Assembly (NCBI RefSeq): GCF_037031285.1
Contig: NZ_JAYEZO010000001.1
Span: forward strand, 744,001 to 808,000
Source of the DNA: Halobellus sp. LT62
GTDB taxonomy: Archaea; Halobacteriota; Halobacteria; Halobacteriales; Haloferacaceae
Length of the DNA: 64,000 nt
Direction of reading: 5' to 3'
The translations under genes were made by a program, and so were the position numbers. Positions within the stretch are counted from its first letter, which is position 1. The number at the start of each line of letters is the position of its first letter. The notes below the pieces were generated by a model. It was not told where the DNA came from. It made no database searches and saw only the letters and a program-made list of their open reading frames with translations. Shown piece by piece: positions 24,974 through 34,096 of the stretch.

Positions 24974-26377
24974 ATGGACGATCTCTCTCGCTCCGACCCA
25001 CTCGCCGCGGTGTCGCCACTCGACGGGCGATACGCCGGCCGAACCGAACCGCTCGTCCCCTACGCCAGCGAGGCGGCGCTGATGCGGGGGCGACTGCGCG
25101 TCGAGGTCGAGTACCTGCTCGCGCTGGACGACCTCGACGCGACGCCGCTGTCGCTCTCCGAGGCCGAGCGCGACGAACTCCGCGCCGTCGTCGACGGCTT
25201 CGACGGCGACGACGCGCGGCTCATAAAGCGCCTCGAAACTGAGGGCGCGGCGGGCTACAGCGCGACCAACCACGACGTGAAGGCCGTCGAGTACTTCCTG
25301 CGCACGGAGACCGACGAGCGGATTCACCCGTGGATCCACTTCGGGTTGACCTCCGAGGACGTGAACAACCTCGCGCACCGACTGCTCGTGAAGCCGGCCG
25401 TCGAGGAGGTGCTGTTGCCCGCGCTCGCGGCCGTCAGAGACGAACTCGTCGACCTCGCCCACGAGCACCGCGACACGCCGATGATGGCGCGGACGCACGG
25501 CCAGCCCGCGACGCCGACGACGTTCGGCAAGGAGATGGCCGTCTACGCCGCCCGTCTCGGGACGACGATGGGACGCGTCGACGACGCCACGGGCGATATC
25601 TCCGGCAAACTCGCGGGCGCGTCCGGAACCTACGCCGCGCACGTCGCCGCCTATCCCGACGTCGACTGGCGGGCGTTCTCCCACTCGTTCGTCGCCGACT
25701 TGGGGCTGGAACACGCCGCGCTCACGACGCAGGTGAACCCCTGCGACGACCTCGCGGCGCTGTTCGACGCGCTCCGCGGCGTCAACAACGTGCTCGTCGA
25801 CCTCGATCGCGACGTCTGGCTCTACGTCTCGAACCGTTACTTGGGACAGGAGGCCGACGCGGGCGAGACCGGTTCCTCGACGATGCCGCACAAGGTGAAC
25901 CCGATCGACTTCGAGAACTCGGAAGGGAACCTCTCGAAGGCCAACTCCGATCTGACGTTCCTCGCGGACTACATCACTACCTCGCGACTCCAGCGGGACC
26001 TCTCGGACTCCACCGTCAAGCGGAACATCGGCGCGGCGTTCGCACACTGTCTCATCGGCTACGGGAAGACCGAGGCCGGACTCGGGAAGGTCGTCCCGAA
26101 CGAGAACGTGATGCGCGAGGAACTCGACGCCCACCCCGAACTGATCGGCGAGGCCGTCCAGACGATTCTCCGGCGCGAGGGCGACACCGATGCGTACGAG
26201 CGCGTCAAAACACTCACGCGCGGACAGAACGTCACACTCGAAGACTTCCGCGATCTCTTCGCGGACCTCGACGTCGACGATGCGGTGAAAACGGAACTCC
26301 GCGCGCTTTCCCCGGCGACCTACGTCGGTCTGGGCGACGACCTCGTCGATGAACTCGACGCCGACCTCGGTGAGTGA
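24974..26377 (+). CDS. purB: Adenylosuccinate lyase
   Basis: Cleaves fumarate from SAICAR and adenylosuccinate in purine synthesis. The 467-residue protein has the superfamily signatures: NHDVKAVEYFL, HFGLTSEDVNN, MARTHGQPATPTTFGKEMAVYAARL with catalytic His, and the signature loop GETGSSTMPHKVNPIDFENSEGN with the catalytic Ser region. The TATA-like CTTTTTTAG is about 27 nt upstream of the ATG. It is head-to-head with purNH (168 bp between starts), so both purine genes may share a control region. Confidence 0.97.
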   Translation: MDDLSRSDPLAAVSPLDGRYAGRTEPLVPYASEAALMRGRLRVEVEYLLALDDLDATPLSLSEAERDELRAVVDGFDGDDARLIKRLETEGAAGYSATNHDVKAVEYFLRTETDERIHPWIHFGLTSEDVNNLAHRLLVKPAVEEVLLPALAAVRDELVDLAHEHRDTPMMARTHGQPATPTTFGKEMAVYAARLGTTMGRVDDATGDISGKLAGASGTYAAHVAAYPDVDWRAFSHSFVADLGLEHAALTTQVNPCDDLAALFDALRGVNNVLVDLDRDVWLYVSNRYLGQEADAGETGSSTMPHKVNPIDFENSEGNLSKANSDLTFLADYITTSRLQRDLSDSTVKRNIGAAFAHCLIGYGKTEAGLGKVVPNENVMREELDAHPELIGEAVQTILRREGDTDAYERVKTLTRGQNVTLEDFRDLFADLDVDDAVKTELRALSPATYVGLGDDLVDELDADLGE

Positions 26378-26443
26378 TCCGCACGCGAAGAATTAACTCA
26401 AAATAGAATAAATCTTTTATCGCGCGGTGACATACGTCCGCGT

Positions 26444-27523
26444 ATGCAGGCCATCGCAGTCGAGCGCGGGACGAACCGGCCGGTTCTCGTGGATATCGCG
26501 CGACCGGACCGCGCACCCGGTGAGGCGCTCGTCCGCACGCTTCGGGTCGGCGTCGACGGGACCGACCACGAGGTAATCGCCGGCGGCCACGGTGGCTTTC
26601 CCGACGGCGAAGACCGGCTCGTTCTCGGCCACGAGGCCGTCGGCGTCGTCGAGGACTCCGGAGACACCCGGTTCTCTCGGGGCGACGTCGTCGTTCCGAC
26701 GGTCCGTCGCCCGCCCGGGGAGACGAACGAGTACTTCGAGCGCGGCGAGGCCGATATGGCTCCGTCTGGTGCGTACTACGAACGTGGCATCGAGGGCGCA
26801 CACGGGTTTATGGCCGAGTACTTCACGAGTCCCGAGGAGTGTCTCGTTTCCGTCCCCCGTTCGATCGCCGACATCGGCTTCCTCATCGAGCCGCTCTCGG
26901 TCGCCGAGAAGGCGCTCGAACTCGCCGCCGCGTCGCGGTCGTCGTTCGGGTGGACCCCCGAATCCGCGCTCGTACTCGGCAACGGCAGTCTCGGGCTGCT
27001 CGCGCTCGCACTGCTCGATGAGCGCGCCGACTACGACCGACTCTACTGTCTCGGCCGCCGCGACCGACCCGATCCGACGATCGACGTAATCGAGGGGTTG
27101 GGCGCGACGTACGTCGACTCTCGGCGGACGCCGCTTCCGGACGTCGCCGACGCGCACGAGCCGATGGACTTGGTTTTCGAGGCGACCGGCTACGCGAAAC
27201 ACGCCTTCGAGACGATCGAGGCGCTCGCGCCCAACGGCGTCGGCGCGCTGCTCGGTGTCCCCGGCCCGTGGGAGTTCGAGATCGACGGCGGCGATCTCCA
27301 CCGGGAGTTCGTGTTGCACAACAAGGCGCTCGTCGGCAGCGTCAACTCGAACGTCCGGCACTTCGAGGCGGCCGCGGCGACGCTCGATCGCCTTCCGGCG
27401 TGGTTCACCGACGCGATGGTCTCCGGCGTGTACGGTTTCGACGACTTCGAGGCGGCGTTCGACGACGACGACACCACTATAAAAACTGCCGTCCAATTCA
27501 GCGCGTATGAAGAACGTCGATGA
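26444..27523 (+). CDS. gdh: Glucose 1-dehydrogenase (MDR family)
   Basis: First enzyme of the haloarchaeal semi-phosphorylated Entner-Doudoroff pathway, oxidising glucose with NAD(P) to gluconolactone. The 359-residue sequence has the archaeal GlcDH features: VGVDGTDHEVIAGGHGGFP, GHEAVGVVEDSG, EYFERGEADMAPSG, and the Rossmann segment ALVLGNGSLGLLALAL. The structural-zinc cysteines are absent, as in the haloarchaeal enzyme. TATA-like CTTTTATC lies about 28 nt before ATG 26444, preceded by an AT-rich tract. The 3' end overlaps the gfcR start by 17 nt. Confidence 0.93.
   Translation: MQAIAVERGTNRPVLVDIARPDRAPGEALVRTLRVGVDGTDHEVIAGGHGGFPDGEDRLVLGHEAVGVVEDSGDTRFSRGDVVVPTVRRPPGETNEYFERGEADMAPSGAYYERGIEGAHGFMAEYFTSPEECLVSVPRSIADIGFLIEPLSVAEKALELAAASRSSFGWTPESALVLGNGSLGLLALALLDERADYDRLYCLGRRDRPDPTIDVIEGLGATYVDSRRTPLPDVADAHEPMDLVFEATGYAKHAFETIEALAPNGVGALLGVPGPWEFEIDGGDLHREFVLHNKALVGSVNSNVRHFEAAAATLDRLPAWFTDAMVSGVYGFDDFEAAFDDDDTTIKTAVQFSAYEERR
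27475..27485 (+). promoter_or_regulatory. Internal TATA box for gfcR inside gdh
   Basis: ACTATAAAAAC lies in the last codons of gdh, centred 26 nt before the gfcR ATG at 27507. The spacing and sequence fit a leaderless promoter, so gfcR can be made independently of gdh. Confidence 0.65.
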
Positions 27524-28160
27524 CCTCATTTCGAGTGCGGCGGAACTCGCCGAGCGGGGCCTATCGAAGGGCGAGATCGCCGACGAGTTGAACGTCTCCC
27601 GCGAGACGGCGAGCTGGCTCGTCGAACGAAGCGGCACTGACAGCCACGAACCCGACCCCCAGCCGGTCACGCCGAACAGCAACGACAGCAGCGGTCCGCA
27701 CGACATCCACGTCGACTGGAGCGCCGTCGGACGCGACTCGCGACGGCTCGCGCACATCGGGCGCGCGATGGCCGACCTGCTCGTGAAGGAGGGCGAGGAA
27801 GTCGACCTCACGATCGGAATCGAGAAAGCGGGCGCGCCGCTCGCGACCGTCGTCTCGACCGAGCTCGATACCGACCTCGGGTCGTACGCGCCCGCGAAGC
27901 ACCAGTGGGAGGAGGGCGATATCGAGGAGCTCGGGGGGTCGTTCTCGCGGAACTTCGCACAGATCCGCGACAGAGAGTGCTACGTCGTCGACGACACGAT
28001 CACCTCGGGAACGACGATGAAAGAGACGATCGAGTCGATCCGCGAGGAGGGCGGCGAGCCGGTCGCCTGCGTCGTCATCGTCGACAAGCAGGGCGTCGAC
28101 GAGCTCGACGGCGTGCCGGTGCACTCGCTGATCGACGTCGTCCGCGTCGGCAGCGAGTAA
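27507..28160 (+). CDS. gfcR: GfcR-type transcriptional regulator of glycolytic genes
   Basis: A 217-residue regulator formed from an N-terminal helix-turn-helix (LAERGLSKGEIADELNVSRETASWLVER) and a phosphoribosyltransferase-like domain with PRPP loop CYVVDDTITSGTTMKETIESI. These proteins were once called PyrE-like; the Haloferax homologue GfcR activates genes of glucose and fructose breakdown. Linkage to glucose dehydrogenase supports the same role here, with sugar phosphates or PRPP-like ligands sensed by the transferase fold. It overlaps gdh by 17 nt in another frame and has its own TATA box within gdh. Confidence 0.93.
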   Translation: MKNVDDLISSAAELAERGLSKGEIADELNVSRETASWLVERSGTDSHEPDPQPVTPNSNDSSGPHDIHVDWSAVGRDSRRLAHIGRAMADLLVKEGEEVDLTIGIEKAGAPLATVVSTELDTDLGSYAPAKHQWEEGDIEELGGSFSRNFAQIRDRECYVVDDTITSGTTMKETIESIREEGGEPVACVVIVDKQGVDELDGVPVHSLIDVVRVGSE

Positions 28161-28254
28161 CCCACCCCCTCGAACGTCTTCGTCAGGCCACGAGCGCTCG
28201 CGCCGCTCGCGCTCCGACGCAACCCATTTCACCGGTGATCGCCTACGGCCACCT

Positions 28255-28596
28255 ATGACGTTCCAACCCGGCACGGATCTGAGCGAAGAGGAGGTACAGG
28301 AACGAGTCGACGACGCGATCGAGTCGAACGACGTCGTCCTCTTTATGAAGGGGAACCGACTGATGCCGCAGTGCGGCTACTCACAGCGCGCGGTGAATCT
28401 CATCTCCCAGTACGTCGAGGAGTTCGAGACGATCGACGTGTTGCCCGCGCTCGATCAGTACCGCGGCGCGCTCGAGGCCCACAGCGGCTGGGAGACCATC
28501 CCGCAGACGTACGTCGACGGCGAGTTCGTCGGCGGTAGCGACATCCTCGCGGAGCTCGACGAGCGCGGTGAGTTGGAAGCGACGCTGCAGGGCTAA
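28255..28596 (+). CDS. Monothiol glutaredoxin (Grx4/GrxD family)
   Basis: The 113-residue protein carries FMKGNRLMPQCGYSQRAVNLI with a CGYS active site in place of the usual CGFS, and WETIPQTYVDGEFVGGSDILAEL, the glutathione/cluster-binding TVP- and GG-type motifs. Monothiol glutaredoxins bind and hand on [2Fe-2S] clusters. Haloarchaea use gamma-glutamylcysteine rather than glutathione, so the thiol ligand probably differs. It stands alone after gfcR. Confidence 0.9.
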   Translation: MTFQPGTDLSEEEVQERVDDAIESNDVVLFMKGNRLMPQCGYSQRAVNLISQYVEEFETIDVLPALDQYRGALEAHSGWETIPQTYVDGEFVGGSDILAELDERGELEATLQG

Positions 28597-28777
28597 TCGA
28601 CGACATCGCCGCTGCCGCGGCGGACGCGCGACCCGACCGACAGCGACGCGTCCGCCTCCGCCTTGCTCTCGGTGGCACGAATCAAAGAGCAGACCCTATA
28701 AGGCCCCGGTGCGTACCAACACGCAGGTACCGGCGTCCCGTTGCGTCCGGCTCGTACGGGTACCACTCAAAGTAACT

Positions 28778-29344
28778 ATGTCAGGCCGCGTATACCGACT
28801 TCACTCGACACTGGAACTGCCCCTCGAAGAGGTCGAAGAGTACCTGAACGGTGACCCGGACCTGCCGCCCGAGGTCACGGACGTCGAGGTGACCCGTCGG
28901 AACAACACGCTCATTCTGAAGGCCGTCGCGGCCGAGGACAACCTGAGCAAGTACACTCCGACGGCGCAGTTGAAAGCCAGTATCACGGAGAACCGCGTGT
29001 ACGAAGAGGAACCGCCGCGCGCGGGCGCACCGCGCTGGGACGAAGAAGAGGAGGAAATCCCCTCCGAACTCGTCGAGTTCGCCTGTTTCAAGGGCGACCG
29101 CGAGACGGTGTTACAGAACACCGCGCTGCAGTACCCGATGTTTCTCGTCCTGCGCGAGATCGCTCTCCTCGCCGAGAAGGGCACGCTCACCGCGATCACC
29201 GAGATCGACGGCGAACTCACCGCCCACCGCATCGTCGAGGGCGAAGAGCGTCCCGCGAGCATCGAAGTCGTCGAGAACCCCTCGAAGAACGATAACGGCT
29301 CGAACGGCGTGAACTGGCGCGATAATAAATTCATCTCGGACTGA
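28778..29344 (+). CDS. Conserved haloarchaeal protein of unknown function
   Basis: The 188-residue soluble acidic protein begins MSGRVYRLHSTLELPLEEVEEYL and contains SELVEFACFKGDRETVLQNTALQYPMFLVLREIALLAEKGTL. It seems conserved among haloarchaea (a DUF7110-like family by my recollection), with a ferredoxin-like N-terminal half, but no enzyme motif is visible. CCCTATAAGG (28692-28701) about 80 nt upstream may be its promoter, implying a leader of roughly 50 nt. It does not overlap other genes. Confidence 0.7.
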   Translation: MSGRVYRLHSTLELPLEEVEEYLNGDPDLPPEVTDVEVTRRNNTLILKAVAAEDNLSKYTPTAQLKASITENRVYEEEPPRAGAPRWDEEEEEIPSELVEFACFKGDRETVLQNTALQYPMFLVLREIALLAEKGTLTAITEIDGELTAHRIVEGEERPASIEVVENPSKNDNGSNGVNWRDNKFISD

Positions 29345-29492
29345 CGATTCTCGAATCGGCGACGCTCTTCGATCGAACTATCGTCGCGTTTGCAACTGAT
29401 TACTCATCCGATCGCACGCAGTCGTGCGAACGAGCGAGCGAAGACTTGCAAGCGCTACTACATTGTTCTCGAAAACAGCTTTTCGCGGCGCT

Positions 29493-30830
29493 CTACCGAC
29501 GGTCCTGCTTGTACGGCGCTTTCGCGACTGTCGCGGTGATTTCGGTCTTCTCGTGGCGTTCGACGCTCTTGTTTCGGGTCCCGTCGGCCTCGCCCCACGT
29601 GAGCGTGACCTCCGTCCCGGGCTCGGCGTACTCGGTGTCGACGAGCGCGAGCGAGAGCATCTCCCGGTGGTTGTAGATGTAGCTCATCCACTTCGAGACG
29701 CCGACGACGTCGCCGTCGGCTTTCACCTCGTCGTAGTGACACGCCGAGGAGCGCGGTGCGGGCATATTCATGAATTTCTTCGTCTCGCCCTCGCGGAATA
29801 GCGAGGCGAACACGTCGACGACGTCCTCGTCGTCCCAGACGAGCGTGACCTTCTTGCGGTCGGGGTCGTCGATCTCGGCCTCTAACGCTTCCTTGCCGAC
29901 GAAGTCGTGATCGAAGTCGACGATGTGGTCGTAGCCGACCTCGATCGGCGTGACGTAGTAGTCCTCGATGTCGTCGGAGTCGTAGCTGCCGCCGATCGAG
30001 ATGAGCCCGCGGCGAAGCGAGAGCCACTCGCGGAAGTCCGCCATCTCCTCGCCGGAGTAGATCGCCGGGACCGGCAGGGGAAGCCATCCGAGGACGGTGT
30101 TGGCGCTCTGGTAGCTCTTCGATCCGAGGCGTCGGATCCCGTACTCCTCACCCGCGTCGAGGATCGACTCGCGGACGTCGTCGGCGTCGTTCCAGTCGCC
30201 CCAGAACTCGAAGCCGGCCTCGCCGGCCATCCCGTGTCGCAGGAGGAACATCTCGGTGCCGTCGACGGTCACTTCCTCGAAGCGGAAGAAGCCGAGATCC
30301 GGAATATCGCCGTCGATCGCCTCCTCCATCACGGCGACCGCGTCGGGACCCTGTACCTGATAGCGGAAGTTGTTGGGATCCTCGCCGGTGCCGACGGGGC
30401 GGGGTTGGTACTCCGTCTCGACGTCGTACTCGCCCCGCTCGGCCTGATACAGCAGCCAGTTGTGCGCCGCGGCCGCCCCGACGCTCAGGAAGGAGTCTTC
30501 GGCCTCCCGAAAGAGGATCGCGTCGCCGATGAGGTAGCCGTCGGGGTTGGCGACGACGAGCTGTTTCGCCTGTCCGACGTCGAACTGTCGGAAGTTGTTG
30601 ACCGCGTAGTCCGAGTAGAGGTCGATCGCGTCGGTTCCGTCGATCCGCAGATCCGTCATGTGGTACGACTGATCCGCGAACGCCACGCTCTCGGCCCACG
30701 CGCGCTGCTCTTCGATCCAGTGAGTGAACTCGTCCGGCAGGTCGGTGAACCGCGCGAGTCCGAGATCGCGAAGGAGGTCGACCGTGCTGTCGGCGTCGTC
30801 GAGTGCGTCCTGTAACGTCGTGGCTGACAT
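29493..30830 (-). CDS. GcvT-family tetrahydrofolate-dependent C1 transferase (LigM/DmdA-like)
   Basis: The 445-residue protein has the aminomethyltransferase fold: AVNNFRQFDVGQAKQLV near the N-terminus, RYQVQGPDAVAVMEEA and the GMAGEAGFEFWG segment that matches the folate-binding HMGLTGEDGFELW-type region of GcvT relatives, followed by the C-terminal barrel domain (DHDFVGKEALEAEIDDPDRKKVTLVWDD... MNMPAPRSS). The best-known relatives demethylate methoxy-aromatics (LigM) or DMSP (DmdA). It is longer than GcvT itself and no gcvH or gcvP is adjacent, so it is not a glycine cleavage protein. The natural methyl donor is unknown. Confidence 0.8.
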   Translation of the reverse strand: MSATTLQDALDDADSTVDLLRDLGLARFTDLPDEFTHWIEEQRAWAESVAFADQSYHMTDLRIDGTDAIDLYSDYAVNNFRQFDVGQAKQLVVANPDGYLIGDAILFREAEDSFLSVGAAAAHNWLLYQAERGEYDVETEYQPRPVGTGEDPNNFRYQVQGPDAVAVMEEAIDGDIPDLGFFRFEEVTVDGTEMFLLRHGMAGEAGFEFWGDWNDADDVRESILDAGEEYGIRRLGSKSYQSANTVLGWLPLPVPAIYSGEEMADFREWLSLRRGLISIGGSYDSDDIEDYYVTPIEVGYDHIVDFDHDFVGKEALEAEIDDPDRKKVTLVWDDEDVVDVFASLFREGETKKFMNMPAPRSSACHYDEVKADGDVVGVSKWMSYIYNHREMLSLALVDTEYAEPGTEVTLTWGEADGTRNKSVERHEKTEITATVAKAPYKQDRR

Positions 30831-31032
30831 ACGTGTACGTCAGTCAGTGTGTGCAGATCGAGATAATTCTTTACAAAAAATTGTTTACTCTATTGTGGAT
30901 TGTTATTTTCAGATGTCTTCGCGATCGGCGGCACTCACGTTCGTTTGCTCGCGGGCGAACCCGACAGTATACTTATTTCGATCCCGTAGGTTGATGTCAC
31001 TATGCACACGTCGACCGGGGGTCGATCTACCG

Positions 31033-31554
31033 ATGAGTGACGTACAGACGGACGTTCGTGCGTACACGCTCCGGTTAGAACTCGTCGATGAGCCGGGGGA
31101 GCTCCTCCGTTCGCTCCGTCCGATCGCCGAAAACGGCGGGAACCTATTGTCTATCTTTCACGAACGGGGGAACGTCACCCCGCGCGGGCACATCCCCGTC
31201 GAGGTCGATGTCGAAGCGACGCCCGCTCGGTTCGAGAAGATCATCGACGGGCTCAGAGACGCCGGAATCAACGTTATTCAGGCGGGGACCGAACGGTACA
31301 GCGAAGGCCTGACGGTGATCCTCTCGGGACACGTGATCGACACCGATCTCTCCGATACGCTCTCTCGGATTCAAGAGTCGGCGAACGCGTCGGTGACGGA
31401 CCTGTCGCTCGCCGCACCGGAGGGGACGGCGAACGTGTCGAGCGCGCGGATTTCGATCGCGGCGGAAAAAGGTGCGACTGACGTGGTACTGGACAAAATC
31501 CGAGCCGTCGCGGACGAGAAAGAGCTTCGACTCGTGGAACCGCTCGCGAATTGA
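31033..31554 (+). CDS. ACT-domain amino-acid-binding protein
   Basis: The 173-residue protein has an ACT domain at the N-terminus (YTLRLELVDEPGELLRSLRPIAENGGNLLSIFHER) and a second ACT-like half (LTVILSGHVIDTDLSDTLSRIQESAN). In other haloarchaea such a protein often precedes homoserine dehydrogenase and is thought to sense an amino acid; here the neighbour is aroD, read toward it, so the link is lost. ATG 31033 gives the usual start MSDVQTDVRAY; an ATG at 30994, 25 nt after TATACTTAT, would add 13 residues and is a real alternative. Confidence 0.8.
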   Translation: MSDVQTDVRAYTLRLELVDEPGELLRSLRPIAENGGNLLSIFHERGNVTPRGHIPVEVDVEATPARFEKIIDGLRDAGINVIQAGTERYSEGLTVILSGHVIDTDLSDTLSRIQESANASVTDLSLAAPEGTANVSSARISIAAEKGATDVVLDKIRAVADEKELRLVEPLAN

Positions 31555-31591
31555 CTCTCGCGTCCGACGCCGACCGTCGCGGAGAACAGAC

Positions 31592-32335
31592 TCAGTTCGG
31601 AAGCGTCAGTTCCGAGGGCACGGCGACGTCGTCTTCGATCGCACCGATCCGCTCCAGTTTCGTTCCATCGATCCGCGTCGCCTCGATGAGCGCCCGGAGT
31701 TTTCCAAGCGAAATCTGTCCCGGCGCGTAGTCGCTGTCGTCGTCCAACAGCGGGGCGTAGCCGAGTTTCGAGCCGTAAATGTGGCCGACGACGCGGGTGT
31801 GGCTCCCGGTCTCACCCATCGCGATTCCGGCGGCGTCAATGCCGGATTGGGTGGATTCGTGAAGCGCCGAGAGGAGAACGAGCGTGTCTGAGAGATCTTG
31901 CGGGTACGTCGCTACCTTCGCGATGTCGCCGTAGTGTGCGCACTGATCGATGATCGCCGTGAGAATCTCTTCGTCGGGCGTCGAATCGAAGTCGTGATGA
32001 GAAATGATGAGGCCGACGTCGTTGTCGCGGAACTCATCGAGGATCCACTCTTTCGCTCGGGCGGTCTCCAGTTCGATGTCAACGTACGCGACACTGTCGA
32101 AACGCGATGCTGCGAAAAGCGTATCCAAGCGTCCGGTGTCTTTCGCTTTCCCGCCGAACCACTGGTTTCGGTTCGTCGCGATTATGGGAAGTTCGCCGTC
32201 GTAAGATTCGAGTTGTTCGATCGGGTTCTCTGCCTTGTCGATCCGAAATTCGACGATGTCCGCCGCCTCTCGGGCGTCTTGCTCTCGTGTTAGGTCATTT
32301 GTTGTGGCCGCGAGAGCGAAGTCGTCGATCCTCAT
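31592..32335 (-). CDS. aroD: Type I 3-dehydroquinate dehydratase
   Basis: Dehydrates 3-dehydroquinate to 3-dehydroshikimate through a Schiff base. The 247-residue barrel shows the catalytic His in IISHHDFDSTP and the Schiff-base Lys in IAKVATYPQDL, with the C-terminal HIYGSKLGYAPLLDDDSDYAPGQISLGKLR segment. It is not linked to the DHQ synthase II gene at 19-20 kb. AATTTATATGC about 30 nt upstream on the minus strand is its TATA box. It converges with the ACT-domain gene. Confidence 0.95.
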   Translation of the reverse strand: MRIDDFALAATTNDLTREQDAREAADIVEFRIDKAENPIEQLESYDGELPIIATNRNQWFGGKAKDTGRLDTLFAASRFDSVAYVDIELETARAKEWILDEFRDNDVGLIISHHDFDSTPDEEILTAIIDQCAHYGDIAKVATYPQDLSDTLVLLSALHESTQSGIDAAGIAMGETGSHTRVVGHIYGSKLGYAPLLDDDSDYAPGQISLGKLRALIEATRIDGTKLERIGAIEDDVAVPSELTLPN

Positions 32336-33272
32336 TGTCACGCGGTAGCATCCAAGCGCATATAAATTTGGTTATCGGTTCGAGCGGAATATCGAACTAC
32401 ATACAGACCAGAATTGAACGGACAGAATATCTAGAGGTTTTCACAAATATCTTAAATATTATCTAAATAAACGAGAAAGAGGATACGCTGCTAGCAACTA
32501 TTAATATCATAAAATAATCATTAAACAGGAATACTTAAACCTATAATTGAAATAGTTTAAATAGTTTATGTATGATCTGAATTAGCACGGACAGACTACA
32601 ACCTCGAAGCAACCAAATATTACATAAGAAATCATACTATGTGCTATTTCAAAGTATTCTTGGAAAAGAGCGGTGGGTGCTTCAAAAAATAACACTATTG
32701 TATTGTTGGAATTACTCACTCTTTTTCTCTTGGCCGGCCCATCGGACCAGTGTCTATCCGACCGACCACAGACAACTTCGATCGAACAGGCGAGCGTGAC
32801 GGTCTTCCGCCGGAACTGACCAGTGTTTACTCGAAAATGGGGAGTGTTACATCATTATTGAAATCACAGAGTCCCGCGGTGACTTGACATCGCATTCGGC
32901 GAGTGATAGTCTGAAAGTTGCTACTTGATGTGGGGACAGTTCTCACATCAGGTCTGCGAAAACGCTTGTCACCTGCCGCTGATACCGTTAGTTGATACTG
33001 ACGCATCGAGAGTGTTTTTAACAGTAGTGAAACGAAATTGGACCTTTTGGATAGATATAACGTATGTACCTCTGTTATCCGTCCCACATCTAGAGGGATA
33101 CTGAGACGGCGTTTCAATAATATTGAAACAATTATTCGAAGTGGTACCATTCACCATATTTGCAGCCGTACGAACGTTTCTGACGGCAGGTGGTTTCGCC
33201 CGTTGAATCGTCGACCTTTCTGACTGCGAACACAGTTTTTATATATCACTACTCCCGATTTTCACCCAAGGT
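32336..33272. other. 937-bp AT-rich non-coding region at the left edge of the catabolic island
   Basis: GC drops sharply from the surrounding level between about 32350 and 33240. No frame has convincing haloarchaeal composition. A small GC-richer patch (32735-32887) holds a 45-codon frame from GTG 32750 (SIRPTTDNFDRTGERDGLPP) that could be the remnant of a lost gene. A hairpin TGATGTG...CACATCA lies near 32927-32951. The palindrome at 33111 and the TATA box of the next gene (TTTTTATATATC, 33237-33248) are at the right end. Confidence 0.6.
33111..33129. promoter_or_regulatory. Perfect 19-bp palindrome, probable IclR operator (site 1)
   Basis: GTTTCAATAATATTGAAAC has 9-bp perfect arms around a central A. 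It is about 145 bp upstream of the metallo-beta-lactamase-fold gene. Closely related 19-mers precede the IclR and SDR genes at 44.7 and 46.6 kb. Confidence 0.65.
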
Positions 33273-33947
33273 ATGAGCGTCAGCAACGTCGTCGAAGGTA
33301 TCGACCAGATACAGTTCGAGCACGTTCGCGTGTTCGTGTTAGAGGATATGCCGGTCGAGGGGCAGATCACGCTCATCGACACTGCGTTCGACGAGAACGC
33401 CGAGGAACTCGTCGAGACGCTCCGCGAGGAGTACGGAACCGTCGATCGAGTCATCCTCACGCACGGCGATCACGGCCACCACGGCGGCCTCGCGCACGTC
33501 GTCGAAGCGTTCGATCCCGAGATCGCGATGCCAGCCGACGAATCCAAACTCTACGCGCATTTCGAGGAGGCCGGTCTCGATATCGAGCCCGACGTGGCCT
33601 ACGAGGACGGCGACGTCCTCGACGGCAACATCCGGGTCATTCAGGTACCGGGCCACACAGAGGCGACCTCGGCACTCCTCCTGCAGGACCGCGATATTCT
33701 GATTTCGGGAGACGTCCTCGACGGCTCGGACCGCGGTGGACTCCCCGCCGGATACCTGCTCCCGCCACCCGCGCTGTTCAACGATAACCACGCGGACGCG
33801 GAGCTGAATCTCTACAACCTGCTCGACTTCGACTTCCACACGCTGCTCGTCTTCCACGGCTCGCACGTCTTCGAGGATCCAAAAGGGAAACTCGACAACT
33901 ACCTCGTCGAGCGAGAGTGGAACGAGTGGGATCCCCGGAACAACTGA
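33273..33947 (+). CDS. Metallo-beta-lactamase-fold hydrolase with altered metal motif
   Basis: A 224-residue protein of the MBL fold: LIDTAFDENAEELV, then LTHGDHGHHGGLAHV in place of the canonical HxHxDH, VPGHTEATSALLLQDRDILISGD with the later His and Asp ligands, and a final LVFHGSHVFED. In the first motif (residues 64-70) the second His is Asp, as in several HxDxDH subfamilies, but the DH Asp is Gly, so one metal site may be changed. Likely substrates are thioesters or lactones. A TATA box about 27 nt upstream marks ATG 33273 as leaderless. It begins the catabolic island. Confidence 0.82.
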   Translation: MSVSNVVEGIDQIQFEHVRVFVLEDMPVEGQITLIDTAFDENAEELVETLREEYGTVDRVILTHGDHGHHGGLAHVVEAFDPEIAMPADESKLYAHFEEAGLDIEPDVAYEDGDVLDGNIRVIQVPGHTEATSALLLQDRDILISGDVLDGSDRGGLPAGYLLPPPALFNDNHADAELNLYNLLDFDFHTLLVFHGSHVFEDPKGKLDNYLVEREWNEWDPRNN

Positions 33948-34096
33948 GTCGGGCCTCAGTGCAATTGAACGGCGGAAACCGTCCTTTTGTCGGCCGTAAC
34001 TGCGGACGCTGATCGCTGCCTCCTGAACCTACGCGACACCGGTTATTGACAGCGACACCAGTCGCCGATAGTACCACCAGTCGCGGACGGCGGTCG

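Noticed and set aside
24911-26134. 407-codon frame antisense to purB
   Set aside because: Shadow of the purB coding strand, with no domain signature.
32827-33223. Short frames on both strands in the AT-rich gap
   Set aside because: Their amino-acid make-up lacks the acidic bias of haloarchaeal proteins and they overlap the palindrome and promoter signals.
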